Shown here piece after piece: positions 12,646 through 22,753 of a stretch of DNA of 64,000 nt. The notes beneath the pieces are model-generated. The model saw only the letters and a list, made by a program, of their open reading frames with translations, did no database searches and had not been told where the DNA came from. The translations under genes and the position numbers were made by a program. Location of the stretch: the NCBI GenBank assembly GCA_025403435.1, contig CM046330.1, positions 25,421,507 to 25,485,506 on the forward strand, written 5' to 3'. The stretch is from Artocarpus heterophyllus (taxonomy: Eukaryota; Streptophyta; Magnoliopsida; Rosales; Moraceae). Numbering within the stretch: the first letter of the stretch is position 1; the number at the start of each line of letters is the position of its first letter.

Positions 12646-12846
12646 GACACCAAACACATATGGTCTGAAAAGTGGAAGCGGAGCGATTTCCATGACCAAG
12701 TACTTATCCAAAACTCATACGTATTTGATGGCAAAGTATGGTCTGAAAAGTGGAAGCTGAGCGATTCCCATGACCTAGTACTTATCCAAAACTCATACCT
12801 ATTTGATGGCAATGTGGAGATTTTCAATAATGTTACGAGCAAGTGA
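12646..12846 (+). pseudogene. Exon-like fragment with in-phase 26-codon duplication
   Basis: A strong polypyrimidine tract ending cttag (12607-12645) precedes an open frame of 66 codons that stops at 12844. It consists of two tandem 78-bp units (12661-12738 and 12739-12816), each encoding a segment beginning WSEKWK and containing VLIQNSY and FDG, then VEIFNNVTSK. The units differ at only a few positions and the duplication keeps phase. I do not recognise the protein family. The gene is cut off on the left by a solo LTR inserted in the acceptor tract and on the right by a copia solo LTR, so this is probably an exon relic of a broken host gene. Coding nature is inference. Confidence 0.45.
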
Positions 12847-12884
12847 TCATTTTTTACAAGTTACTATGGTTGGCTGGTTATTTA

Positions 12885-14919
12885 TGTTGGAAACAAAGTG
12901 CGCAGCGGAATTTTACAAATTTTTTCATCAGAGTATTTTCCAAAACACAAGTTTGACATGTTATATGTATAAATTAAACAGATCTTACTAACCTTAGTAT
13001 GCCGAAGAACCTCCGCGACCTGTGTAGAGAAGTAACGTTCCAGAAGAGCCTCAACCAACTGGTCTTCTTTGCTATTCTCTATCCACAACCGGAGTGAGTG
13101 TGGGCTCACACGTACAGCTCTTCCACCGGTGACTCTCCTTCCAACCAATAGAGAGAACCCAAAGCTAGTGTTCGTGATTTGTGAACAAAAGCTCTCAGGG
13201 AGTTTTCAGATGCTCACTAGAAGAGTATCACTCTTAATCTCTCAAATTGATCTGAGTAAATCATTAGACTCACTCCCTTTTTATACCTATTGGTCCTTGG
13301 GGTCAGTCCATATCAGATTAGGTCTCAAAAATCGAAACAGAATCAAGTTCGGATCAATATCTGATAAGATACGCGTGAAAAACGCGTAATCTTAGCTGTC
13401 GCGGTCGGCATGCCGAACTGTGAGATAGGCAGGCCGAACTGGCCAGTTCGGCAGGCCGAACACGTCATCCGACATGCCGAACTGCCGAGAAAAAATCTCC
13501 GCGAATCTTTTATTTTCCACCCGAGATTCTAAAGGATAAAGTCTCAGTTTTGATTCAAATAGCCCAATAGAAAAGATATCTGATCAAAACAAACTTTATC
13601 AAGATAATCTCTAAGAAAATAAATCAATTCACAATAATTCTACAAGTTTATCTTGTTCTAATTGTCCAAAATTAAAACAACCGATAAACAGACAAGAATT
13701 ATCCGAACGCCATAATTCAACAAGTTCATCTTGAACTAATTTCTTACATAATTAATTCAACCGATAAACAGACATGAATTATTTGATTCTTATAAATTTT
13801 AAACCAATCTGATAAATCCGACATAAGTCACCAATTATTGGAAAAGCACGCCGTGTCGTTACAGGATTTTGTGAGCTAGCAAAGGGGACCAAAATGGACC
13901 TATAAAGTTTAAGCTCATGATAATTATGAAACCCAATATCCCAGATATACATTTCACAATTATCAACTCCAACGCTACTCCACTAAAAGCTTGGAGCTGC
14001 ACTCTCGAACTTTATAGAATTACGAAGCTCGTGTAGCTAAGTCTCCATGACATATCATAGTGTATCGCATCCCCATATGATCATCCATAATCGGCTTAAG
14101 GACAAGTTCTGTCTTACCTTCCCGATTATTTTTATCTTACGTTCCATTGTCTCACCATTAGAAAACTTACCATCTAAAGATAGTATACCATTCGGTTACA
14201 CCTATGTATCCAAATGGTTGAGCGCTCCAGTTTTCCAATTACAGGACAACGCATATAAGAGGATATCATTACTCCTAAAGAGGAGCTATGGATTCCATAA
14301 CTATGAATAGCAAGTCTACGCTACCAAGAGTCATGCCTCCAACGTACCGGCATGCATACCACTATAGAGATGTGGGAGTCACCCATTGGTACATCAAAAG
14401 ACACAAGTCGAGACAACGGGCCCATTATTCATCTCAGGATTAAGATACAATACAAATGATTGTCTAAAGTGAATCGATTTGACAAGACAGAATTATTAAT
14501 CCAAATCAATTCACTTTATGTCCCGATCCAACACATCGTCACCTATGACAACGCGCCAATGTTTCTATTCACGGAGTCCAACTCCGATGGCCAAGACAAA
14601 CCATTTCCCAAAAGGAATATAGACAACATAACAATCTTTACATGAATAAAGCGCCCAACTTTATTCCCTCGATTGCGGATCATATATTTTAGACCATCAC
14701 CTTAAGAGTCGTGTCTACCGCATAATCATCCCATCATATGCCCAACTCTTAAGGTTTAGACTGATAGTTTCAGACTACTGTTTGCTTATCATACATTCAA
14801 CAAATATGAACGTAAAGAGGACAATATTTGGTATATATAAATGAATAAATTCTTTATTGATAAAAAATGTCTCCAAAAACGTATTACATTTTTACTCCTT
14901 AAAGCATACATGTCTAACA
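12885..14919 (-). mobile_element. Ty1/copia solo LTR, minus orientation
   Basis: On the minus strand it runs TGTTAGACATG...TTTCCAACA, 2,035 bp, with perfect 5-bp TSDs ATTTA (12880-12884 and 14920-14924). TATAAAAAG on the minus strand (about 13278-13287) marks the core promoter and an AATAAAG-type signal lies near the minus-strand start. A diverged copy in the other orientation occupies 33341-35180. No internal sequence adjoins, so it is a solo LTR. Confidence 0.9.
13402..13487. repeat. Array of TTCGGC-AG-GCCGAA palindromes
   Basis: Four units (about 13403, 13425, 13445 and 13467) with centres AT or AG. Relative to the minus-strand LTR it lies about 115-210 bp upstream of the TATA box, in U3. 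Confidence 0.85.
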
Positions 14920-15101
14920 ATTTAATGGGAGCAACGTGGAAAACCTTAACTCAAAGAGTCCAAAAGTTTCAGGAAATCAAATGAAGAAAAGGGTTTTTAG
15001 TTTCCATTTTCTTGTGTGACTAAATTACCTGCATCCTATCTCACATTATATTTTTAGCACTCTGACAGTGATTCGATGGGACCCATTAAAAGATAAAACT
15101 T
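14920..15101. other. Flank between two solo LTRs
   Basis: Continuation of the pre-insertion sequence of 12847-12884. No gene recognised. Confidence 0.4.
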
Positions 15102-16606
15102 TGTTGATTCATAGTATAGTCATTATTGAGTAAAGTGGTGAGCAAAGGTCATTCTCACAGGAGAATTGGGTCTAATTAAATAGTTACAATTTTAAAAACC
15201 TAAATTTAAGCTAAATAAAAAAACAGGGGTTTTGGGTTTTTAACTAAATTAGTAATTAAAACAAAAATAAATAATTGAAATATTATAAAACAATTATAAT
15301 TAAATTGGTTATAAGATCCTTCACCACACTAAACATTAATTATGTAGATAGTTATAGAATTATTGCCAATTTTTCCAATGAAATTAAAAGTCGTAAATAG
15401 TGAGAAGCTCTACAACCATAATCCTTCTTTATAGTATAGATTTAATAAGACAAGTGCTCTATTAAACCCCTCTCCATCAAACAACCTAGGAGAAAGCTCG
15501 CTATATTTAATCTAACAAAAGCATTACACTGAGAAAGATAGGTTGATCTAAGCAACAAACACCTAGAAGCTAGGTCTATTCAACCTATGTTGTATTCTAC
15601 ATAACAATTAGACAAAAGACCCAGCGCAACTGTGATGTCATAACTTGCTACTAAGGATTAGAACAACAAAACAATTACAAATCAAGTATTCTAATCTAGC
15701 CATAGACAACTCTCAAGTCATATATACTTGTACACCTAAATATAACAAGAAAATAATCATAAACATGAAATTATAGTAAAACACAAGCAATTTCAAGTGG
15801 AAATCTAGAAATTATTCATACAAGTTTTTACATAATTAAGTTTAAGGTTTAGAATTCACCCAAAACCAAAATACAAATTCAAATAACATAATTACAAAGG
15901 AAAAATAGAGAAAGAGTGACCAAAAAAAAAAAAGAATTTGGCATCAGAAAGCCACCTCCTTTACAGGAGCTCTCACCCACGGTCTCTTACTCCTTCTCCT
16001 CCTTATTCTCTTCAAGAAGCCTCCAAAATTCGTCCAAAAAACTTCTCCTTTAGTTTTATAATGGGGCTTCTATAAGTAGGGTTATGGAATAGCAAAAAAC
16101 ACTAATTTTGGGTCCAAAATGTGTCAAAAATGTGTTGGAGGCATGGCCTATGCGAGTTTTGGCACGGGCGCTCAAGGTTGGCTAGTGGCAGCCACATTGG
16201 GGGGCGTTGGATGCGTGGTAGCCTACATGGGTGTGTAGCAGGTGCTATTTGGAGGCGCAAGGGTGCTCATGGGTGCACGGGGCACGTTGTTGGGCTACTG
16301 GGCATCTGGGTGGGCTATGCGGGGCCGTGCTAGACTATGCTAAGCACGGGCTGCTCGGGTTTTTTCACTGGTTTTGCCTTTTTTTGCCTGTTTCAACTCC
16401 GAATTGTGATCCGCGACTTCTGCTGGACTTCAAATTGAATGCTAGATATTTTAAACTCTAAAAATCGTCATTTTCACCATCTTTTTATTTTAATATTAAA
16501 ATACCTAAAAACACAAAATAAAAATGAAAACATAAGATTACTCAAAAATTTAAGCAATAAATGCTAGGAAAAATGATGCAAAATATGATGAACTATGTAC
16601 TTATCA
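15102..16606 (-). mobile_element. Tat/Athila-type solo LTR, minus orientation
   Basis: The minus strand begins TGATAAGTACATAG and ends near ACTATGAATCAACA, about 1.5 kb. The start is typical of plant Tat/Athila LTRs. No PBS follows on the low-coordinate side, so it appears solo. Flanks aactt/cactc do not form a clean TSD, so the ends may be off by a few bases. A GC-rich island (about 16120-16340) yields chance ORFs that I do not call genes. Confidence 0.65.
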
Positions 16607-17025
16607 CACTCTTTATGTTTTTGCTAGTCATTTAATTATAATTCTAAATTGGATGATATAGAGAAAGTAGATTACATAAATACCCCTAGATTAACAACCA
16701 TTAAGGCAATCAAACATTACTTTACTTGAAGAATACTAATGGAAGTATGATTTTTATTATCATTACATGATAAAAGGGTTTAATGTTATGTCATGAAAAT
16801 TATTAGGTAAAATATTATTAGGGTCATAATTCAAAGAGAGTTTTGTAATTAATTCCCAATTTTATTAGTCAGTGACGTCAAATTACTTAATACAATGTTT
16901 CCTATAACCAGAGCAGATATTATTAAAGTGTATTTTAAGGTACAAGTGATAGAGAATTTCCACATAAGTCTCTATAGCGTGGGTACATTAGATTAGATTC
17001 GTATTTTTAGAAAAGGTATGCCCTT
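16607..17025 (+). other. Possible pararetrovirus leader, no gene
   Basis: AT-rich, no long frame. By position, just 5' of the primer site, it could be the distal part of a pregenomic RNA leader. There is no sequence proof. Confidence 0.3.
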
Positions 17026-17041
17026 TTGTCTCAGAGCCAAG
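17026..17041 (+). promoter_or_regulatory. tRNA-Met primer-binding site of the pararetrovirus
   Basis: ttgtctcagagccaag matches the plant pararetrovirus tRNA-Met primer site at 14 of 16 positions. It conventionally marks base 1 of a caulimovirid genome and lies about 380 bp before the first coding remnant. Confidence 0.75.
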
Positions 17042-17401
17042 ATAAAACAACATATGAGTAATATAGATTACTTAGATATAGCTATAACCAAAATACCTAG
17101 TAAGCAAATCACATTAGATCAATAGAGTATTCTATGCTATATGCCTAAGATTGCTTTAAACATAAAATACTTTAAACATATAATCCATTTTGAAAACCAA
17201 TATCTTAACAGGATAAGTGATATGATCATTAGTTTAGCTGAAACTATAAAAAGAAAGCATGATAGCTTTTATTGTATTATAGAAATTTTCATAACTTAAA
17301 TCGTAAGATAGAGTAAGGATTCAAAAATCCTAGAAAATACGGATTATCAAAATCCCAAATCAGCTCAAGACAACAAAAGATCATTACAATCCAGAAAAAA
17401 G

Positions 17402-17950
17402 ATGGATAATCAAAAATATTCGAGCAAAGAAGATATTAGAGAATTAATAACAGCTATGTATTTATCTTAGCCTAAGAAAATAGAACTAGAAGCCCATAGA
17501 TTATTAGAAGACACAAATAATAAATTGAAAGAAATAGAAATTTATGCTAAAGAGACTCAGAATTTTCAGAATTAATTAAAAGAAGCATTGAAAGAAATTA
17601 AAAATATAGTGTTAGGGTCAATGAATAAATTACAGCTTTAAAAAACACCCGGAAATCTGCCATAAAGGTGGAAGGAAAAAGTTTCCATAAACCCAGTTAA
17701 CATCAAACGCTATAATAATAGCACAAAATAAGACTATTATAGAATTATTAGTAATAGTTACAGAAAAGTTAAACAGGTTCAAAAAGAAAAAATAGAGCAA
17801 AAAGATTATTCCAATAAATTAGATGAAATTTCAGAACAATTTAAAAATCTAAAAGTATCATATAAAATCATAAGAAGAAATCTGACCATAGGAAAACCAA
17901 CTTTTGGAAACTTTGGATTTGAAAAACACAAGTCTCAGAATAAATGAAAA
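17402..17950 (+). pseudogene. Pararetrovirus small ORF remnant (coiled-coil, VAP-like)
   Basis: An ATG at 17402 opens a frame rich in Lys, Glu and Leu with heptad-like spacing, followed by a second Lys/Glu-rich stretch to about 17950. Several in-frame stops break it. Position between the primer site and the movement protein, small size and coiled-coil character fit the ORF1/ORF2 or virion-associated protein of badna-like viruses. Sequence identity to a particular protein cannot be shown here. Confidence 0.5.
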
Positions 17951-18159
17951 CCCAAAAAGTAGAAAAGATATTATAATTTAGCCCTTTATCCTTCAAAGAA
18001 TAGGATCATTAAGAAATAAAAGTAAAGAAGGATATGAATAAGACGAAATAATAAACATTGATTAATAGTTAGTAATACATAAGAATAAAGGACTGAGTGC
18101 TGTAAAAGCAGAAAAAATCCCAGAAAATAAGATCTTATATTAATTAAAGCACAAAAAGA

Positions 18160-18720
18160 GCATAGTATAGTCTGTTCTCACAACCCTGCCAACCTAGAAT
18201 TAGTTTGTATAGAAACTATGGAACAACTTAGAAAAAAAGGGAATGACCAATAGTCATTTAGGATCATTTGTTAAAGGAGTGAAAGCCCTCGTAAAAAAGG
18301 ATACAGGGACTAAAGCATTGATAGTATTATATGATGATAGATGGAATGACATAAAAAAGGCTATAATATCTAGTACAAAAGTATATCTAAATAGTCATAT
18401 AAGATTGTTTTATATTGCACTAGATTTTCTTATTAATACTAAAGAATTGGAAAAAAATAAAAGCCCATATACAAAGTAAAGGATTTGATGATTTTGATAG
18501 AAACGCAAAAAACCTTTTTATAACAACAGGATTAATTGAACATGCAAGTGCCACCTCAAATTTTAGGAGTAAACTCTTTAGTGAAGAGGTCATAGAACCC
18601 CTCAAACCAAAAGGAATCAAAATGATACCCGCAGTAAAAATGTCAGGGGAGGATTTAATAGGAACAGATTAGAATTTATCAAAAATTAAAGAAGAATAAA
18701 TATTAGTATCGAAAACAAAT
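18160..18720 (+). pseudogene. Pararetrovirus movement protein remnant (30K type)
   Basis: The frame from about 18160 (track ATG at 18243) runs to 18478 and continues, after a frameshift near 18450, in a second frame to a stop near 18670. Recognisable blocks are DDRWNDIKKAIIS, LNSHIR, SKGFDDFD and GLIEHASATSNFR, the conserved core of caulimovirid cell-to-cell movement proteins, which act at plasmodesmata. Later stops break the C-terminus. It lies directly upstream of the capsid region, as in the ORF3 polyprotein of badnaviruses. Family assignment rests on these blocks and on gene order. Confidence 0.7.
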
Positions 18721-18763
18721 AAGATATACGAAAGTAGCAAAGGATAATTTAGCATAAAATTCA

Positions 18764-20095
18764 GTGATTATAGTAAGACACTTTCTAGTAGCTCGGAAGA
18801 AAGTGAACAAGAAGAAGAAGAATAGAATTATGAATAGTTTAGAAGGAATTTCCTCCTTTTCTGAAGAAGATATGTGGGAAGAAATTTGGAAAATAAAAGA
18901 CTTGGAAGAACGTTATGGAACAACAGAAGAAGTGTTGGTAGACGAGTCAAAAACAGATAATGAAAGGAAGAGAGAAGAGCACTGAGACTTCAGATACTAA
19001 CAAAACCAGTATGTCCAACGAATCTTATAATGTACCATCAGAATATCCTAGAGAAAACATAGAAGATAGAAATAAATATAGAGAAAAAGATCTAGATCTA
19101 GAAAAATTGACAAAACCCAGGACAGTAAGCCAAGAAGTGTATCTCTTAGAATTAAATTGTGACCCTCAACTTTGGTCATTAGTGATAGAACAATAGGCAA
19201 ACAGTTTAGTATTAGCTTTTCATCATGCTAATTGCAGATTAGAATTTATATACGCCACAAAATGTGGGAATGGTGTGAAGCATATTTAGGAAGTCTACTA
19301 GGCCTTCATTTAAATAGATATAAGCGAAAATATCCAGTGGAATATAATACCAGGATAGCAGCAAGACTAAATATTAACAATTTTATAAAATTAATCAAAG
19401 AATTAGTACCAGCAAGTTTTGGAGAAAAAGATCAGTTCATACAAAACACATCAGCCAGAGAATTGGAAGAACTAACTTGTCATAATCTTATAGAAATTAG
19501 TTTTAGCGAAAGATACTTAGAATTAACTACTAAAGCAAGATTAATTTATGATTTAGGAATAGCCAAAAGATATATGCCAAAAATACCAAGAAAAGTAGGA
19601 GAAAAAGCATTACAAGATTGGAATGCAAATGTAATCTCTGAAAATACCCAGCCTAACTTATTTAATAGAATAACATACACATTTCGTAATCTTCGAAATA
19701 TGTGTATAGAGGTAGTACATCAAAAAGAATGAAGAAAGAAAATAAAGGCGAATATAGTTTTTGTAGCAACATATATATGCACACCAAAAAGAATGAAAAA
19801 AGAAAATAAAGGCCAATATAGTTTTTGTAGCAACATATATATTGGAAAAGGAAACTCGCCTAATATAAAAATCACCAGAATAAAATATTTTGAAACTAGA
19901 AGATCAACCACCTTAAGAAATTAAAATTTTAGGAAAAATAAGAAGAGATATTTAAAAAATAAATAAAACCCAATAAAAAATATAAAAAGAAATGTAGATG
20001 TTATATTTATGGAGACCCTAAACATCTTGCACCACAATGTTTTAAAAGGAATGATAAAAAAAAGGAATTGGTTAGATTAATTCAAGACATTATGT
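18764..20095 (+). pseudogene. Pararetrovirus capsid region with zinc knuckle
   Basis: Fragments in shifting frames: a Ser/Glu-rich acidic stretch (about 18770-18860), an acidic N-terminal part (18830-19195), a core domain (19310-19730, containing LIYDLGIAKRYMPK and ALQDWNANV), a Lys-rich tail and, at 19993-20040, a finger of CxCx2Cx4Hx4C spacing. In the finger the third Cys position reads Tyr; GDPKH and the final Cys are kept. This layout is that of a caulimovirid coat protein that packages the genome. Breaks include stops near 18983 and 19194, frameshifts around 19200-19330, and a 64-bp tandem duplication just after the core. Confidence 0.7.
19721..19848. repeat. 64-bp tandem duplication in the capsid region
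   Basis: Units 19721-19784 and 19785-19848, both starting caaaaagaatga and containing atatagtttttgtagcaac. Near identical, so younger than many of the substitutions around it. 64 is not a multiple of 3, so it shifts frame. Confidence 0.85.
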
Positions 20096-20189
20096 AAAAT
20101 AATATATTTTTACCATAGAAGATACTTAGATTTAGACTCTAAGATTTATAGTATTTATTCGTAAGAAGAAATTAATCTTGAATTAGGAG

Positions 20190-20520
20190 ACGATAGTGAT
20201 AGTGAAATTGAAGACCAACGACCTTCTAAACCAATCAAAAAAAATCAATTTACAACGATAGCCAGCATACAAATTACTTCCCTATAATAGTTTGAGAATG
20301 TAAAGATTTAGAACATAAAATAGAATTTAACAAAGGCAGGCAGAAATCACTTGTTCGAAGTGTAAATACTACCTAGGATTTGAAAATAGAGGACAGCGTA
20401 CCATATGCAACCATGAATATTGCTTCAAGTGCCTGAATCAAATTGGAATAAACCCTCCTAATAAAACACCAAGTTTAGCCATAGAAAAATGGAGAATTTA
20501 ATTACCAATGACAACAGATA
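20190..20520 (+). pseudogene. Pararetrovirus second Cys-rich motif
   Basis: After an acidic DDSDSEIED segment, 20352-20432 encodes C-x2-C-x14-C-x4-C-x2-C. The spacing matches the badnavirus-type second Cys domain C-x2-C-x11-C-x2-C-x4-C-x2-C except that one Cys position is Arg. It follows the capsid finger directly, as in badna-like ORF3. Stops flank it. In badna-like genomes the protease and reverse transcriptase come next; they are not seen here. Confidence 0.55.
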
Positions 20521-20689
20521 GAACAGGAACAAGTTAAATTAGAAAATGAAAAAATTGAAATTCCAAATAGAAACAATGCAATATGAATTCCAAATAGAAG
20601 AAGAAATGATATATGCAGACCAACTTAGTAGACTAATTTATGATGCTAAATCTGACTAGATGACATCAGCGTTGAGAAACAGATTTATT

Positions 20690-22050
20690 AAGACAGCCTT
20701 CAGGAAAGTCTGATTACTATGTCAAATACTCAACACCAGCACATTTTGGCAAGCCACCTTCAAGCCCCTCTGGATAGGATCAATACATGTCAGCAAAAAT
20801 CAAATCTCAGTATTACCTAGATCACCACCAGATTATCCTAAATTAACCTCATTAGGAAATCAAACCAAATTATCCCTAAATGAAAAGATTATCCTTCCAG
20901 TATATCCAAAAGCCAGCTACAAATCCTTTTGAGGAACCATCATTACCCCAAAACAACATATAATCTTAGACAATCTTTGGAAGTTTAATCAAATCCTCAA
21001 AAATACTACGGCAGCCAAAGATTTTCACCATGTGATGAACAGTCTCAACATTTTCTTTCATAATATCAGGCATTTTGTTCATCCAGGCACCCTTCCAAAA
21101 CCAAAAATTAACTTTAAGGTATATAAAGTTTATAATGGCTATAAAATTAGAATTTTTAGTTGTTGGCCCGAAGTGGTTACTCAAATCACATGATTTAAAG
21201 GTAAAGTTCTTTGGCAAGGTTTTTACAGCCTTGATAAGGCAAAACTAGCCTTCCGTAGTTTTAAAACTAGTGTCTTTCAAGAAGAAAATTTAGAGAACCC
21301 CGCAACTTTCAAAACGTAGAATGAAGTCCTCAGAATAGAACTACAAATGTTGAAAGAAAAGAAAGATTCTGAAATAAAAAAAAATATTTCCAGAATTATT
21401 TTTAATAAAGATCTTTTAAACAAAGTAAGAAATCTTCGTGGAGCTATTCAATTAGAAGTAATTTTAGAAAAAGCAAAAAATAGTGTTTATAAGTAAAGAT
21501 GGAATCACTTTCTCAACATTCAGAGAGTCTCAGGTCTATAGAAGGAATACAGGTAACAATGAAAAAAGAGCTCAGAACTCATTATCCATTCATTATCCCT
21601 AAACAAACCGTAGAAACAAAGAAGTTTAGAAAAATTGTTATCAGAGACAGAGTCATCAACATGACAACATTGTTTGAATACGGTCTGATCTCAAAAATTA
21701 CTTATTGAAGACTTAGAAGTCCCAGTAGATTTTCCTCCGGTCCTTTCTAAAGCTCTCAAAAAATATTCCGAAAAAAAGAAGTTTGTTTTTATCAAGATCG
21801 AAGTAGTTCCAGCTGAATGGATTAAAGAAGAAGACAGGTTTATAGAATTTATCCCAGCCTACAACAAAGTTTTAATTGGCAGCTTTACTGAAGAAAGACT
21901 GCAATTCTACGATAGTGAGATAGCCATCACCAGCTTTAGGCAATACCTATGTAGAAAACACAAGTTTATAGCCACAGATCTTAGTAATTATGAAGGCTTC
22001 ATCATATATTTAGCCTTTGAAAGTGGGACTCCTGCAATGAAGTACTCATG
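20690..22050 (+). pseudogene. Pararetrovirus viroplasmin/transactivator-like region
   Basis: Around 21115-21270 a segment beginning YKVYNGYKIRIF, with a downstream FKGK...F and LDKAKLAF, matches the small viroplasmin domain found in caulimovirus ORF VI (translation transactivator and inclusion-body protein) and at the N-terminus of some RNase H proteins. It is followed by Lys/Glu-rich helices to about 21495 and, after frameshifts, by 21499-21705 and 21710-22045. Stops and frameshifts are frequent. It sits just upstream of the viral promoter, where ORF VI lies in caulimoviruses. The domain call rests on pattern recognition. Confidence 0.5.
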
Positions 22051-22110
22051 ATCTTAGCCACAAATCTTTACCAGATTTTAGTTTAGTACAGAATAATCAA
22101 GATAACCCAA

Positions 22111-22368
22111 ATGCTTGAAGTAGAAACAAGGAGCGAATGCACAAAAGCTGTGGTATATTATAGTGCTAAAGAAGAGGACGGGGCTCAGATGGAAGACAGC
22201 CAGACAATAAGTCCAAAATACCTAGTAACGATAGATACTAGTCGTAACCACTTACGACAGCAAAACCTAGATGTAGCAAGAAAGAACCATGGCCAACAAA
22301 GGATAAGGCCCTATAAAGATTCATATTATATGTTTGAGTCAATCTGTGCCGTAAGTTTTAAGCTTTAA
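22111..22368 (+). CDS. Short ORF before the pararetrovirus promoter, unrecognised
   Basis: 85 codons, hydrophilic, without recognised domain. It may be the C-terminal end of the viroplasmin-type ORF in another frame or a chance ORF. Its end at 22368 is about 115 bp upstream of the CACGTG promoter motif. Confidence 0.25.
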   Translation: MLEVETRSECTKAVVYYSAKEEDGAQMEDSQTISPKYLVTIDTSRNHLRQQNLDVARKNHGQQRIRPYKDSYYMFESICAVSFKL

Positions 22369-22484
22369 TAAAGTTGGATATGATGATTCACCCAAAGGCA
22401 GCCGTCTATGTGTTGTATCCAACAAAAAAAAAGTGAAGAATTTTTACATGTGTCTGTTAGAGTGGGAATCTGAAAAAAGAAGAC

Positions 22485-22560
22485 CACGTGTCTTATCCAT
22501 TGTAAATTATGTTTCAATTCTAGCAATCAAGTTCACTCTTGAGCTATATATAGGAGAAGC
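22485..22560 (+). promoter_or_regulatory. Pararetrovirus pregenomic promoter
   Basis: A CACGTG G-box (22485-22490) lies about 55 bp upstream of a TATATATAG box (22545-22553), followed by AGGAGAAGC and a long T-run. The order G-box, TATA, leader and AATAAA 175 bp downstream fits a caulimovirid full-length RNA promoter with a terminally redundant transcript. Confidence 0.6.
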
Positions 22561-22726
22561 TTTTTTTTTTTTTTTGGCAATCGAGAAGAGCATCCTAAAA
22601 AAAACAAGTGAAAAAAAAAATAAAAGAGAGAAAACAGTTAGATAATTGCCAATAACAGAGATTGTAATCTTAAAGCTTAGTAGTCAAGAAAAACCAAGAG
22701 TCTGTAATATATTGTAAGTATGTTTT

Positions 22727-22732
22727 AATAAA
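22727..22732 (+). terminator. AATAAA poly(A) signal
   Basis: AATAAA about 175 bp downstream of the TATA box, preceded by T/G-rich tgtaatatattgtaagtatg. This is the expected spacing of a pararetroviral poly(A) signal, bypassed on first passage and used on the second. Confidence 0.55.
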
Positions 22733-22753
22733 TTTCAAGTTCTCGAAAGTTGT

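Larger units (their letters stand above)
17026..22753 (+). mobile_element. Endogenous pararetrovirus (Caulimoviridae), degenerate
   Basis: About 5.7 kb of viral-type sequence in the order primer site, coiled-coil ORF, movement protein, capsid with CxCx2Cx4Hx4C-type finger, second Cys-rich motif, viroplasmin-like domain, promoter and poly(A) signal. Every ORF is broken by stops and frameshifts, so this is an old integrated copy and not an active virus. The two Cys motifs resemble badnaviruses, whereas a viroplasmin/TAV-type domain is typical of caulimovirus-like genera. No aspartic protease, reverse transcriptase or RNase H motif was found between the Cys region and the viroplasmin region, where Pol would be expected. 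A gypsy LTR interrupts it at 22754. Genus not assigned. Confidence 0.8.

Noticed and set aside
16121..16461. Overlapping 70- and 76-codon ORFs in a GC-rich patch
   Set aside because: They lie inside a Tat-like LTR, have no domain and exist because GC-rich DNA has few stops.
17026..17041. tRNA gene
   Set aside because: Only a primer-binding match to a tRNA 3' end; no cloverleaf. The same holds for 43104, 48700 and 56448.
20500..21100. Hidden reverse transcriptase of the pararetrovirus
   Set aside because: No YxDD-type or other RT/RNase H block seen in any plus frame. A profile search is needed to exclude a very decayed one.
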